Of a stretch of 64,000 bases of DNA, positions 22,736 through 33,703 are shown in pieces. Below the pieces are notes generated by a model. That model made no database searches. It had not been told where the DNA came from and saw nothing but the letters and a program-made list of their open reading frames with translations. The DNA lies in the NCBI GenBank assembly GCA_018398805.1, contig JAGFBZ010000703.1:558001-622000 (forward strand), read 5' to 3'. Each line of letters begins with the position of its first letter. The first letter of the stretch is position 1. The position numbers and the translations under genes were made by a program. Source of the stretch: Hirundichthys speculiger (lineage: Eukaryota; Chordata; Actinopteri; Beloniformes; Exocoetidae).

Positions 22736-23630
22736 TCACCCCCAGATGGAGCGTCATGTGCTCGCTGTCAGTGACCGTCTCCGCGTCCCTGCCTCTCTGC
22801 GTCTCTGACACATGCAACATGGCACGAGAGCGCAGAGAGGAGCCCCCCCCTCCCGCCCGTTGCTGGGGGGGAGGTGGTGGTGGGGGGGTGCTGGACTTGT
22901 AAAGCGCAGGGCTGCTGTGAATATGACCCCGTGATATTCCACTACGGGCCCACGTCCGGTTCCGCGGACATCTGATAGCATCTCACTCAGCGGCATTAAC
23001 GCGTCTCCCGCTCCGACATTTGGAATAATCGAGGCTGTCTGCCGTCATCCCGCCACTAGCTGTCAGCAGCACCGTCTGTCTGTCTGTCTTATCACTCTCC
23101 TCTGCTCGTGCACTTACAGTATAGAAAACAAGCTGTCCGTTCAAGGGAGCACTTGATACTTTTTTATTATTACCAAACCGTTCCCATAATTACCCCATAA
23201 TCATTATATAATCCTTCAACAAAGCCCCCATTGAAGCCCTGTCTTTTGTCAACGCTGGGACACTGAATCTATAATTGCATTATTCAGTCTCTTCCACCCC
23301 CCTATAGAAGCATAATATATCAAAACCATCGTGCGAGGCAGGTTTTAGTTGCAAGAAACAGTCGAGCGTTTGCGCGAGGTCTTTCTGTCATGTGCTTTTA
23401 TTCATCGCTAAAAAAAAGTTGTGCCAACTCCAAGTTCCTCTTATATTAGTATTAGGTTTTTTTTTTTCCCGCGAGCAGATAAAATATATATCTAAAACAG
23501 TGTAGAAAAGTAGTCGCACTATTGATGAACCATATTCTGATAATTATGTTTCCAACCTCTTGCGCTTTCGAGGCAGCAAAAAAAATAAATCCTTAAAACA
23601 GTGAGGCAAAAAAAGAAAAAAAAAATTGAA
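22736..23630. other. CpG-rich shoulder, no gene seen
   Basis: Between 22740 and 23060 there are many CpGs and a GGTGGTGGG run. (TCTG)n lies at about 23072-23088. From 23100 the DNA becomes AT-rich with no recognisable element. Open frames here are proline/glycine low-complexity. Confidence 0.45.
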
Positions 23631-23787
23631 GCAAAAAAGGCAAAAGCGAGTCCCCGGGGAGCGGCTGAGCGTTTGTATGCATGGGGGGATTGGCAGCACA
23701 ACGAGGCTTATTTACATTAAATACGCCACAAGGTTACAGTGCAGATAGATGAGCGTCATTTTTATCACTCATTACTTCTCTTAAGCG

Positions 23788-23881
23788 GTGACTGACGCTC
23801 AGGACGCAGAGGAGGAAAGACTCATTTATCCAGGAGTTTCTAAGGGGAGGAGAAGAGGATCGAAACAGTTTTTCCTGAAAG
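23788..23881 (+). other. candidate 5' exon ending in a strong donor
   Basis: Purine-rich sequence ending CCTGAAAG before GTAAGAAA. The frame from the ATG at 23788 (MTDAQDAEEERLIYPGVSKG...) is open across the exon and reads on into the presumed intron, so openness alone says little. The 5' limit is unknown; the ATG is used only as a marker. It may be wholly untranslated. Confidence 0.25.
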
Positions 23882-24499
23882 GTAAGAAATTCTACTTTTT
23901 TGGGGCTGATTCGGTGACCCGGGTGTCTGAACGGAGGGGGATGATCTCCCGGCCACATCTGAACGCTCGCTGGCTGCGTCTGAACGCCTCAGAGCAGAGG
24001 GCAGAAATTCAAATAAAAGAGTATTTATGGGCAGTTCAAGGTCAGAAACAGACTGAGGAGCTTGTGAATCGACTTATTTCTCTCGCTACGGTAGCTGGTG
24101 GGGGGGATGTAACACCGGGGGGGTCATTGCTTTAAACGAGGTTCTGATCACCGCTGGGCTCCGTCAACGGTGAATACCGCAAGACCCGGTCGGCTCGGTT
24201 CTCTACAATGGAGTGGCTTTTTAACGGTACAATGCATTTCACCTACCAGATAGGGGGAGTCCAAGCTGAAAGATGAAGGGAATATGCTGATGCTTTTGGC
24301 GATCGGCATCAATGCAAACGTTTACTGTTAGCAGACCCGGACTGACGGGAAAGAGAGGGACAAGTGATAAAGCCGCATTTTTCATTTCAAACTCGGAATA
24401 CGCGGCGGGGAACAGTTGTAGAGAGAGAGAGCCGAGGAGTGGACAATCTTTAACAGGTCCTAAGCGCACTTTTCAACACCCCCGTCATCCGACAAGAAT

Positions 24500-24604
24500 A
24501 TGATCCGGTCAAATCTTATGGACGTGCCTCATTATTCAATGAACGCTGTTTCTCACGACGCACCATTTACGCACGGGAGTTATCCGGCGCCTCGTCAGAT
24601 TTAA
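24500..24604 (+). CDS. short frame of 34 codons at the end of a candidate first exon
   Basis: ATG at 24500-24502 opens a frame reading MIRSNLMDVPHYSMNAVSHD and on to PAPRQI, closed by TAA at 24602-24604, three bases before the candidate donor at 24607/24608. It lies in the most CpG-dense part of the island. A complete short frame placed just inside a first-exon end could be an upstream open reading frame that regulates translation of a downstream coding sequence. It could also be chance. I do not recognise the peptide. The start context (AGAATATGA) is not strong. Confidence 0.2.
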   Translation: MIRSNLMDVPHYSMNAVSHDAPFTHGSYPAPRQI

Positions 24605-25090
24605 AAGGTAAGAAGTGTGGAGCTCGTAGCACGCAAGTGGGGTCTGAACCGGGGCTCGGAGTGCCTCGCTGGCTGGGAAACCAGTTTTGGGACGGAGCGG
24701 GCTTGTTTGTGTTGGAGCATCGCAGCGGGAGTCCCTCATGTCTCCCCGATCACGATCAGAAAATAACAGCGCGTTTACCGTGGCGAGAGGCGACCGGAAA
24801 AGAAAGAAGAAGAAAAACAACAGAAAAAACAAACAAAACGATGAGAAACAGCAGCTGGGACCGAGACCCCGGTCGCTCGACACCTTGCAAGTCGGCTCGT
24901 GAGAAACTAGTTTGAGTCCAGCGGAGGAGAAAGGTTTCCCTTCACGGTTGTGCGTGGACGCCGTCTGTGCGTAAAACGCGTTCCGGCGCGCGGCTTTTAC
25001 ATTATTGTGCACACAAGCGATCAGCAGCACGGGCTCGGGACTTTCACACAAGTCCAGTTGCGTTCCTGTTTCGAGAGAGCTGCGAAACTT

Positions 25091-27480
25091 TTTTTTATTC
25101 TTTCGTGTTTTATTTAATTTTTTTTCCTCCTAATTACCGGTAACTCCGCTCAGAGAAGAGCGATAAGCTGCAAAGTTTCCCGGTGCGTTTTGTCACCACG
25201 TGTCAAAACTTGCGAGATGGAAGAAGAGCCGGTGAGACCTGCCATTTTGTGCACTGATCGACCTCTCATATGAATAAGCAGACTGCGCATTATGCTTTGA
25301 GGAAACGTCTTGATGGCATCCAGGCGAGGGGGGTGAATGTCACGCACGGATACGGACGCGCATATCAGGAGCGGGGAAATTGACCTTTTTCGAACCGCTG
25401 TCACCTTTTGTCGGGGACAGGGATTGCTGTTTATTAATTTTTTTAAATACAGTGAGGGAAAGTTGGAGGGGCTCGTAAAAGGCATCTGTTACTGTGTAAA
25501 TATAAATGACGGAGCTCAGGAGCTAATATTGTTCCACGCGACTGGAAAAGGTCAGGTATATCTCGTGTCGTTGCATCCCGATCTTGTATTCTATTAAGAT
25601 TCACGGAGTATTTATGTTGAGGAGAGTATTTATTTTTAAGATGAGGTTTAAGAGGTTTTTCTCGTGCGCTAAAATGCGTCTAATTCCCACATCGAGGCTC
25701 ACGTGTCCGAATATGTGCTAATGTGAGTGGACAGTATTGAGTTGATAAATAAAGAAATAAATTCAATTACATGTGGCACCAGGGATGTTGGAGGCTTGTA
25801 ATCCCATTTAAAGCCTCTGTCTTCACCGTTGCTTCTTGGGCGGGGAGGACCTTTTCTTGGAAGTTGGGTTGACCTCTGAGTGATCTGACCCTGGGACATC
25901 CACCCACATCCAGCCAGCCACCAGAGCCGTGCACTGTCTGTGCACACACATGCCCTCATACGTAAAATACTGAACAATGTGGATCACGTTGTGTCCCGCT
26001 GTTTCTCTAGCCTTTCCTCAAGTTGTCTTGAGACAGAAAAAAAAAAAGAAAGGAAAAAAGTTGCTTCTTCCTCAGATTCATTGTGTGAGGAAAACGAATA
26101 AATACATGTTCTCTGCGGGTTGAGATGCTCTCATTGTGTGATGGTATGCACAGGACGGATATTATGTCTGAAATAGTGTCTGGGCGTAAACCTTTTTTGT
26201 CAGCTCCTTTCAATGCTTTATTGGGGAAGAAATATCAAATGGATATGTGTTCCCGCTCTGACGGTGCCGGCTGCCTCAGAGACCTGCCTGCCCTCTTACT
26301 GTACCTCTCCTCAGCGCTGCAAAGTTGTTGTCATTCTTTTTGGGTGAAATACTTGGGAAGAGACGCCGTGTTTAGGGAAAGGCCTTGTTTTTTTGCAGAC
26401 TGGCCCGGTGGAAGAATTTATGTTATGCATTTCAAGGTGTAAAAGCCTGAGCAGTTTTTGTTGATCATTTCTTTAATTCTCTTTCGGCCAAACACAAAAA
26501 TCCTCACATGCCGTTCAATTTACAAGCCACCATTTCACACAAATACTACAATTAATTCTAGTTATTGTCATAAAATATTTGAAGAATATTAATCATTCAC
26601 TGCATGTACAATTAACTAAACAAATTCTTGTTGATGGATAATTTTTTTTTTTTTTTTGCTCTTGGTGTGAGATTTATGAAGTGAAATATATCTAACACAT
26701 CAACATTTTCTCACGCTGCATCTTTCTGACTGACTGAATCTGTTGTTGGGGGGGGGGGGTGCAGATTGTTGATCCTCTGTTAGTTGTTGCTTCCCCACCT
26801 GTGCCTGTGTCGGTGCCGCTGAGAGGGCCACGGGCCGACACTCTCAGCGCCGATAGACGCCTCTCAGTTGCAAACAAGGGGATGGGTGGGGGGGTGGGGG
26901 GGGTGGATGGGATGGGAGGGATGGAGGAAGAAGGGATGGCATGCAGAGGATGGTATCAGATCAGTCGTGTTTTCACCGGGCTGTCAGTCAGTCAGTCAGT
27001 CAGCGAGCCCCTCGGTCCGCCGTGGAGCCGACCCGCTCGACTGGAGCCACTGAGCTGTCAGCCCGACACATGGTGAATTATACGCACATTGACATTTACA
27101 CAGTCTGATTGTTTGAAAAAGAGAAAAACAATATGAAGAAAAAAAAAAAATCACACACTCATAAAACAAACGGCCCTGAACGAGGCAGCAAAAAAACAGT
27201 CAAATCCACAACGAAGTGGTCGTGCAAAATTGCATAATCCAGCAGCGCTGAAAGTATGTGCGTGTAATCAGTTGAACAACTCATAATTCAAGTTCTCCTG
27301 CATCCTGTGATGCATCTGCGACGGTCGGCAGCCTCGCCGTGGCTCCCGGATCCCCCCCTCTCATGTAATTATGGGGAGAGGGCTCCAGCTGTACAGACAG
27401 CAAGGCCAGGGTTCCCAGTCCACTGGGATCAGGGCGGCGGTGGTGGTGGTGGTGGTGGGGAGGTGCGGGGGCCAGATCGG
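25091..27480. other. no gene seen, about 2.4 kb; would be intron if the CpG island starts a + strand gene
   Basis: CpG density falls off after about 25400. Poly-T at 26641-26658, a G-run at 26749-26758, a GGGGTGGGG patch at 26881-26905 and (CAGT)n at about 26984-27003. Open frames, for example 25337-25597 (+), have no recognisable domain. Confidence 0.45.
27428..27460 (+). repeat. (GGT)n microsatellite
   Basis: CGGTGGTGGTGGTGGTGG, about seven to eight GGT units, within GC-rich sequence. Confidence 0.85.
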
Positions 27481-27545
27481 GCCAGCTCTGCTCATCAGCC
27501 CGCCATTAATTGATACGTGCAGTCATTGTGAAACCAGCACCCCTC
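27480..27545. promoter_or_regulatory. candidate conserved element carrying the CTCATCAGCCCGCC motif
   Basis: The 14-mer CTCATCAGCCCGCC at 27491-27504 is followed by ATTAATTGATACGTGC, a homeodomain-type TAATTGAT core. A near copy of the whole arrangement is at 44472-44500. It lies 2-3 kb downstream of the CpG island. Regulatory function is inference. Confidence 0.3.
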
Positions 27546-27689
27546 CTTTTTGTTACCTACTGGGGTGAAGGGAGCGGATACTGGTCCTGTTATTCCTCCT
27601 GTTCCACTCCGGGTCCGATCGCCCCGGTTCCAGAGCGAGATGGCACCGTACACGTGTTCCGGCGTGTCTGTGTGCAGGCGTGTGTCCCG

Positions 27690-27690
<1 letters not shown>

Positions 27691-27728
<38 letters not shown>
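27691..27728 (+). repeat. poly-G tract, 38 bases
   Basis: Uninterrupted run of 38 G on the + strand. Able in principle to form G-quadruplexes. The exact length is unreliable in any assembly. Confidence 0.9.
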
Positions 27729-27729
<1 letters not shown>

Positions 27730-28541
27730 TGTCGGAGGGGCAGCAACACAGACATCAGGCCGCAGCCAGTCTTGTAGTTCGGTGACCTTGATCTCCAGAG
27801 TTCAGGCCGGAGAGGGAAGGATGTGGGCTGCAGGTTAATACGACACGAGCGCGTACGAGAGCAGCCGCGGTGCGCAGCAAAGAAGAGATTACTCTGATAA
27901 AAAACACAAAAACAACAAAAAAAACATCACATATCAGGTTAGACATAGACAGATGTCTTATAAAAAAACTGTCTGTGTGAATGTTTTTCTCCCCATTAAC
28001 CAGCCCATATAGGCTGTAATGGTGAACTTTTATTTTTAAAAGGAACATGACTTTACAATTAATTCTGCTGGGGTAATAATTCAAAGGGGACATGTATGAA
28101 GCTTAAAGACATTGGTGCCACTGACCTTTGCTCATAATTAAGCCTTGTGTGAATCTCATTTTGTGGAGTGAATTTGTAATGAATGAATTTTCAAAGTCTG
28201 GGATGTTCAAGTTATTTCGGAAAACAACTGTAAGCCCAAAATAAAAATAACTAAAAGAATCCAACAGAAATTACTTCGACTCCGACTCAGAATATCCCTG
28301 AATATTAAAAGCAATTTGAAATATGCAAGATGCCATTAGCTACAAATAAATATGCCATTGATCTATCTGCATGAATGATCAGCTTGAATGAATCATTTTT
28401 AAATGAGAGTTAATGTACGAGTTTCCGGCTTTGTTCCTGTGCGGTATATTACCCTGGGTAAAAGCTTTATTCTCGGGCGTGTGTGTGTGTATGTGCGTGT
28501 ATATCCTTGGTATGTTTCTCTGCCCTGAGAGCTTGATAAGA

Positions 28542-28544
<3 letters not shown>
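27729..28544. other. no gene seen
   Basis: Unique, AT-rich after 27890. 28340-28440 contains ATTGATC, ATGAATGATC and GAATGAATCA motifs and may be regulatory. A short (TG)n is at about 28481-28500. Confidence 0.45.

Positions 28545-28576
<32 letters not shown>
28545..28576 (+). repeat. poly-G tract, 32 bases
   Basis: Uninterrupted run of 32 G on the + strand. Confidence 0.9.
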
Positions 28577-28577
<1 letters not shown>

Positions 28578-28766
28578 GTTGCGGTTGAGATCAGGAGGAG
28601 AGGTGGGGCTGGTGGGGTTGGGACGGTGGGCTGGAGGATAATCACGGACGTCAGTTTAATCTAAGAATAAAGAGTGTGGGGCAGATGAGGCGCTGACAGA
28701 CAGGCTTGACTCAGTCCTCTCATGCCAGGGTGCCATCACAAGGAGCGTCTGCCTGTCTGGGCAGCC

Positions 28767-28794
28767 GGGGGGGGAGGGGGGGGGGGGGGGGGGG
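28767..28794 (+). repeat. poly-G tract, 8 + 19 bases with one A
   Basis: G run broken by a single A at 28775, on the + strand like its neighbours. Confidence 0.9.
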
Positions 28795-28892
28795 ATTGTG
28801 GGTGGAGTGGAGGGCTTGGCGAGATCTGGATGTTGAGAGTGGACGAGAAGAAGACGGCGAGGTGAATTGTTATTTTTCTGATTGTTTTTCAG

Positions 28893-29040
28893 ATCTTTGT
28901 CACGATATCCTCAGGAGTCTCAGAGAATGTGCAGCAGGGAATTTACAGCAGCGTCCTGTGCCCACCCCGTGATCTGGGCCTGCCCTTTCTCTCCCTGTAA
29001 ATCCATAGCATTTGTATCATTAACGAGGGACATGTCCTAG
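28893..29040 (+). promoter_or_regulatory. candidate exon or conserved element after a strong acceptor-like tract
   Basis: The tract TTATTTTTCTGATTGTTTTTCAG ends at about 28892. The 150 bases after it are of even composition with codon-like texture, but all three frames close within about 30-50 codons and no good donor follows. It may be a non-coding exon, a terminal exon or simply a conserved element. No product is recognised. Confidence 0.18.
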
Positions 29041-32000
29041 GGGAGAAAAAAAAAAAAAAAAGGTTAACACCTTACCATCGCAGCCCATGAGCTGCTTTGT
29101 TCGCCCCCAACAGCCTCTTTAGCATCGAAGCATCACTGAGTTTGGCTTCAGTTTATTTTTTTTTTTCCCGAAAAGTTGGTGAGCATTTTTGGATTTGAGG
29201 GATGCGTCATCGCGGTGTCAGGACTGTTTTCCCTTTTGAAGTGTCGAAAGGCACTGTGTTTTCAGCCGTGTCACTTCCACAGACGACAGCTTAACACAAA
29301 CCAGCAAGCACACATCAATCAGAGGTCCCGAAAGCAGAGAATTGTTACCGCTTAGCATTCAGCCGCGCTCCGCTAAGACAGTGGTAAATGCCTCCAGTGT
29401 TCATGAGATGGAAGATTATGTGTAAGAGCGTGCGTGAGGCAGGTTATGTGTGTTAGCCACTTCACATACCATCACTGACTGCGAGGCACATGTCATGTCT
29501 GCTCTTTAGCTGCTCTGCATTTTGAATGTGACCTCTGTAAACTTCCAGACCTCTGCTAATGAGCACGTCAAAGTAGCACAAGATGGAGGGAGAAGAAAAG
29601 AAAGGCAGAGAGTGGGAAAAAAAAAGAGGCAAAAAAGGGAGGGTATGAGAATGTTGGAGAGAACTCCTGTACCTTTAATTATGATCAAGAGGTTTTCACC
29701 GAAGGACGGAGGCGTTCCAGTTCTGTTGCACTCGTAAATCTGGCCCCAGATGCCGTATATTGTGCTGAACGATTACTGTACACCATTATAGTGCATATTC
29801 AACGGCCTCTCCAGCAGCTGATTTGCATAATTGGATCTTTAATGAAACTTGCCTTGTGGAACAAAAAAATACAGAAAGAAAGATGAAAAAAAAAAAAAAG
29901 TGTGGCGTGGTGGTGGCTGGCTGTGACAGACAGATCAATGCTCCCCTCCGATATTTGTTGAATTTTTTTTTTTTTTTTTTCTCAAAGAGTTTAGAGGAGG
30001 TGTGAAACGGGAAAGGTGGCGTTAGCAGCAGAAAGACGGAGTGATAGGAGAAGGGAGAAAAAGTGACCTGCTCTGGCTCAGGCACTCACACATCAGCGGC
30101 AGTGCTACAAATAGGATGAGAAGTGACTGTGAAAGCTGTACATTCCCAGCCAGGTCTCGCGGGTTAAGACTACAATAGCGGGATATTCTCTCGCCCAGAG
30201 GGGATTTCAGCTCCTCTTCTGTCGACACTCATTGCACCAACTTGTTACTCAGGGAAGATGGCTCTTTTGTAGAAGAGCCGATTCCACGCTTGCCTGGTAG
30301 AATTCCTTTGTTGCAAATATTTTGACAAAGACTAATCATTGTTGTTTTTTTTTTTTATTCTACTTTTTTTTTTTTTTTTTTTGCTTAGCTGGATGCTTAG
30401 CCTTTTTTTGCAGCGACAGAGTTGGCGTTACGCATTTGTAAAGTTCTTATTTTCTTTTTCCTTGCTGCTCATCTGTGGTTGTGGCAGGACATCTGTTTTG
30501 ATGCTTTACTATATTTCAATGAGTCCCGTTTTCTTCTTCCTTCAGTAGATGAAGGTTCAAATTCCACCAGCACCACTTTCTCGATGGCCATGGCTTGAAG
30601 CTGGCTGTTCGTCACGTCTCATGTGTTGTTGAAGGATCTGTTGCTTAAATCTGACTGTCACAGATAGAAACAAAAAAACAATAAAAATCACATTTTAATC
30701 AGCGTGTCAAGAGACACTATGAGGAAGGTCTCTTGTTCCAGTGATGAGTACCGCTCTTCTCCAGAGTGGGACAGGCAGTTGTTAATCGAGTGTTAATGTT
30801 AAAAAACAAGCGAGCGTTGATGGTGCATTAAAAGGTGTGTGCGCGTTCAGCTCGCCTGGAAGCCAGCGTTTCTCTGTGTGTGTGTGTTTCCACTCAACAT
30901 CTGTGGGAGTGGATCATGTGTCAAAGCGCTTTACAGGTGGTTTGCAGGGCAGGAGCTCTATAGAGAGGTGGAGGAAAAGGCAGGCAGGGTTCAAGTACCT
31001 CAGAGGCTCCGATCCAGCATCTGAGAGGACCCTTCAAACGCCTTCTTATCGCACTCCTCTCTCTACACCATTTTACTCTTTTTTTTTTCTGCCTCTGTGC
31101 CGAAGCTTCTATCATCTCTCCATCCGATTTCCAAATCTCTTCGCTTATCAGCCTTTTTATTTCTTTTTCTCTCCGTCCGTTTTCGCTATCACTGCAACAT
31201 CTGCCAATCTTCGTGATTTTCTCTGGATTTAAAAATAACAATAGGAACCATCTCATTGAATCAATAGCTTTGTCTTTGTGCGGTAATTTTAAAGACTTGC
31301 CTTTTTAAAGTATTTACACTTACTTAGAGGGACGAATGGCGTTTTTGGTAAATGGTAGATTCATCATGAGATCTCCAGATGCATTTGAAGTTGATTTTCC
31401 TCCACATGGCTGTATTCCACTGAAAGTGTTTTAGGGAACAAATATATTAGAGGTAGAGTTTGAAAACTGGAAACCGGTGAGTTCCTTCCTGCCAGTTGTT
31501 TAAGCGTGCCCAACCAATCCAGTCCTCACAACAGGACTTAAAATAACACTTTTTCCAAACAAAGGTTCCGGCTTTTATTTACTTTTAGTACTTAAGGTAT
31601 TAAACCTTAACAAGAAGCAGGCCTTTATTTCTAATTATCAGTAAGAGTTTTCATGTTTTTGCTTCTTTTTTCTTGATGTATCAAACCAAAATCTGGATGG
31701 TTCACATGAATAAAAACCAAATGTTTTACTAGACGTGTCACTAACAGGTGTCAAAAATGCCTTCTGTTTGAAATTAGTACTTCTATAGGAGATTTGGGAG
31801 ATGTTTAACTTCAGAGGACGTGGTGATATGTGATATATGGTAGTCACAAAGTTTTCCAGCAGCTCTGACTGCAAGAGAAACACACCGTCACCACATTTCA
31901 TTCAATGCTCAGGGACTTTTTACATCGTGTCAAAACGGTGATAAAGTGCACACGGAGAGTCTCTCGCGCATTAAACCACATTAGTTACTTTAAAGATTTT

Positions 32001-32267
32001 TACAGCATGGCACAAAAACAAAATGAAAGAATTTGCATTCTTTTTGCACCAAAGCAAAGGCTTCCATCTGCAACTATTTTATGTTTTCTATGAGCAAAAC
32101 AATTCAACTCCATGAGAAAAGCTGGTTAGTGTGAAAATCTTAACATATGTCACACATTGTTTTATTTATTTTTTATTTTTTTTTTGCCATGCATGTTCCT
32201 GTGACACTGTGTAAATCAATTAATCTATTGGCTGCAGTGATACTTGAAAACACTGATCTGAAATAAA
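29041..32267. other. no gene seen, about 3.2 kb
   Basis: Contains A16-17 at 29046-29062, T20 at 29968-29987 and T-rich runs at 30347-30382. The rest is non-repetitive. Minus-strand frames such as 30921-31256 are Arg/Lys-rich without a domain. Confidence 0.45.
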
Positions 32268-32649
32268 TACAGTCATGGAAAAAATTATTAGAGCACCATT
32301 TTTTCTTCACTTTCTTGTTTATTTTAATACCTGGTACCACTAAACGTCAACATGTGACTAAAACAGACAGAAAATAAAACACTGAATGCATAAAAGCAGT
32401 GTTTTTGGCAGTACAACGCCATAGCTATTGATGTTAAAACTTAAGTGATTTAGGTTATAATCAAGAAAACCATGGAAAATGGTAAGATATCAGCTCTTAA
32501 ATAATCTCTCTTAATAAATCTTATGAGCAATCTTTGTGGTTATCGTTATGTTTGTCCAAACAAATGTACCTTTAGTTGTACCAGGCATTAAAATGAACAA
32601 GAAACTGAAGAAAACAAGGGTGGTCTAATCATTTTTTTCCATGACTGTA
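32268..32649. mobile_element. TA-flanked MITE with long inverted repeats, copy 2
   Basis: The element is 32270-32647 (378 bp). The left end CAGTCATGGAAAAAATTATT and right end TTTTTTTCCATGACTG are both flanked by TA. Inverted relative to copy 1: the arm with GTTGTACCAGGCATTAAAAT is on the right. It carries a small extra ATCTCTCTTAATAA segment in the middle compared with copy 3. No coding capacity. Confidence 0.93.
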
Positions 32650-32821
32650 TGTCTCAGGAAAGAGTCCTGCTAGTTTCAATACTATCACATGGAATGGTAT
32701 ATTTATGAGAACCCCCCCCCCAAAAAAAACAAAAAAAAAAAAAAACAAAAAACAGTGATAAGAGGATACAGAGTGGGAAACAACTCCTTGAGAAAAGCAC
32801 AGCAAGCAGAAGGAGAGAGGA

Positions 32822-32859
<38 letters not shown>

Positions 32860-33303
32860 GGGATGATGTACTTAACAGTATCTGCTGGCTTCCTCCTGAA
32901 CAAGCTGCTGCCACACATCCTGGGAGGCTGAATTGATAAATTCACTTTGATAAAAGTCACTGAAATGCCGGCCTGTCTGCACACCTCTATTAAGCGCTGG
33001 TACATTTGTCACAGCCAGTGGAAGTCAACCGAAGGGTTTTAATGTCACATCAGGCTGAATTAAAGACTCAATTGAAAGCTGTGAAAGGTTTAAGTTTTTA
33101 TTTCAAGTGACAGTGGTGGTGGTACAGCTGGAGCTGGTGTGAGAGATTTCGGGATTTTTTGCTTGATCTCCCCAGTTGTTTTACATTTTTTTTTTTTACA
33201 TTTGTCTGTTGGGAATTTTGCCATTTTTTGCTGATCATTTTAGTTTCCATGTTAATTTTGTATCTGATGACTTTGAGCAAAGAAGGGGGAGTGTTGCTCG
33301 GTC
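32650..33303. other. simple-sequence-rich, no gene seen
   Basis: A C9-10 run followed by A-rich sequence lies at 32712-32752 and (GA)n at 32826-32855. The rest is unique. Confidence 0.5.
32826..32855 (+). repeat. (GA)n microsatellite
   Basis: About 15 GA units without interruption. Confidence 0.92.
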
Positions 33304-33343
33304 GGGGGGGGGGGGGGGGGGGGTGGGGGGGGGGGGGGGGGGG
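33304..33343 (+). repeat. poly-G tract, 20 + 19 bases with one T
   Basis: Forty-base G tract interrupted only by T at 33324, on the + strand. Confidence 0.9.
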
Positions 33344-33672
33344 TAATCTCATGTCTTGCAATATTTTTCTAATTTATTATCATTATTAATCAAGAATAAT
33401 TAGATCTGTGCAGCATTAATCATCAGCTCTGCCTTAATATAGTATACTGAGGGAGCATTTAAAAAAGGCTGCATTTAAAAATACACAGCTTTCCCCTGAG
33501 AAGCCCTTTAATACCACATTACTGTTTCCCATTTATGCAAAAGTAAATAAGTAAACCCAAAAGGCAAATGAGCATTCCAGGCATTAAACACACAGCCCTC
33601 TGTAAATGCCTGGCGCAGTCACGACCACATCGCTGAGGCTTTGCTGCTGTGAGACCAAGGTACGCTACTGAC

Positions 33673-33703
<31 letters not shown>

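Larger units (their letters stand above)
23630..25090 (+). promoter_or_regulatory. CpG island, probable promoter region of an unidentified + strand gene
   Basis: CpG dinucleotides are dense here (about 4-8 per 60 bases, for example eight in 24541-24600) against one or none per 60 bases in most of the window. Two excellent splice-donor sequences on + follow purine-rich exon-like sequence: CCTGAAAG/GTAAGAAA at 23881/23882 and TTTAAAAG/GTAAGAAG at 24607/24608. In vertebrates such islands mark promoters, often of developmental regulators. Two donors in one island suggest alternative first exons. No TATA box or mapped start can be read with confidence. The gene itself is not recognised. A chance GC-rich patch would not be expected to keep this CpG level in a methylated fish genome. 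Confidence 0.6.

Noticed and set aside
24536..25051. 171-codon minus-strand frame in the CpG island
   Set aside because: Long chance frames are common in CpG islands because stop codons are AT-rich. It contains a poly-Phe/Leu run from an A-rich tract, and the splice signals are on the other strand.
27495..27785. Frames containing poly-Gly or poly-Pro (also at 28379-28664, 33098-33389, 37731-38134)
   Set aside because: They are translations of the poly-G tracts and have no flanking domain.
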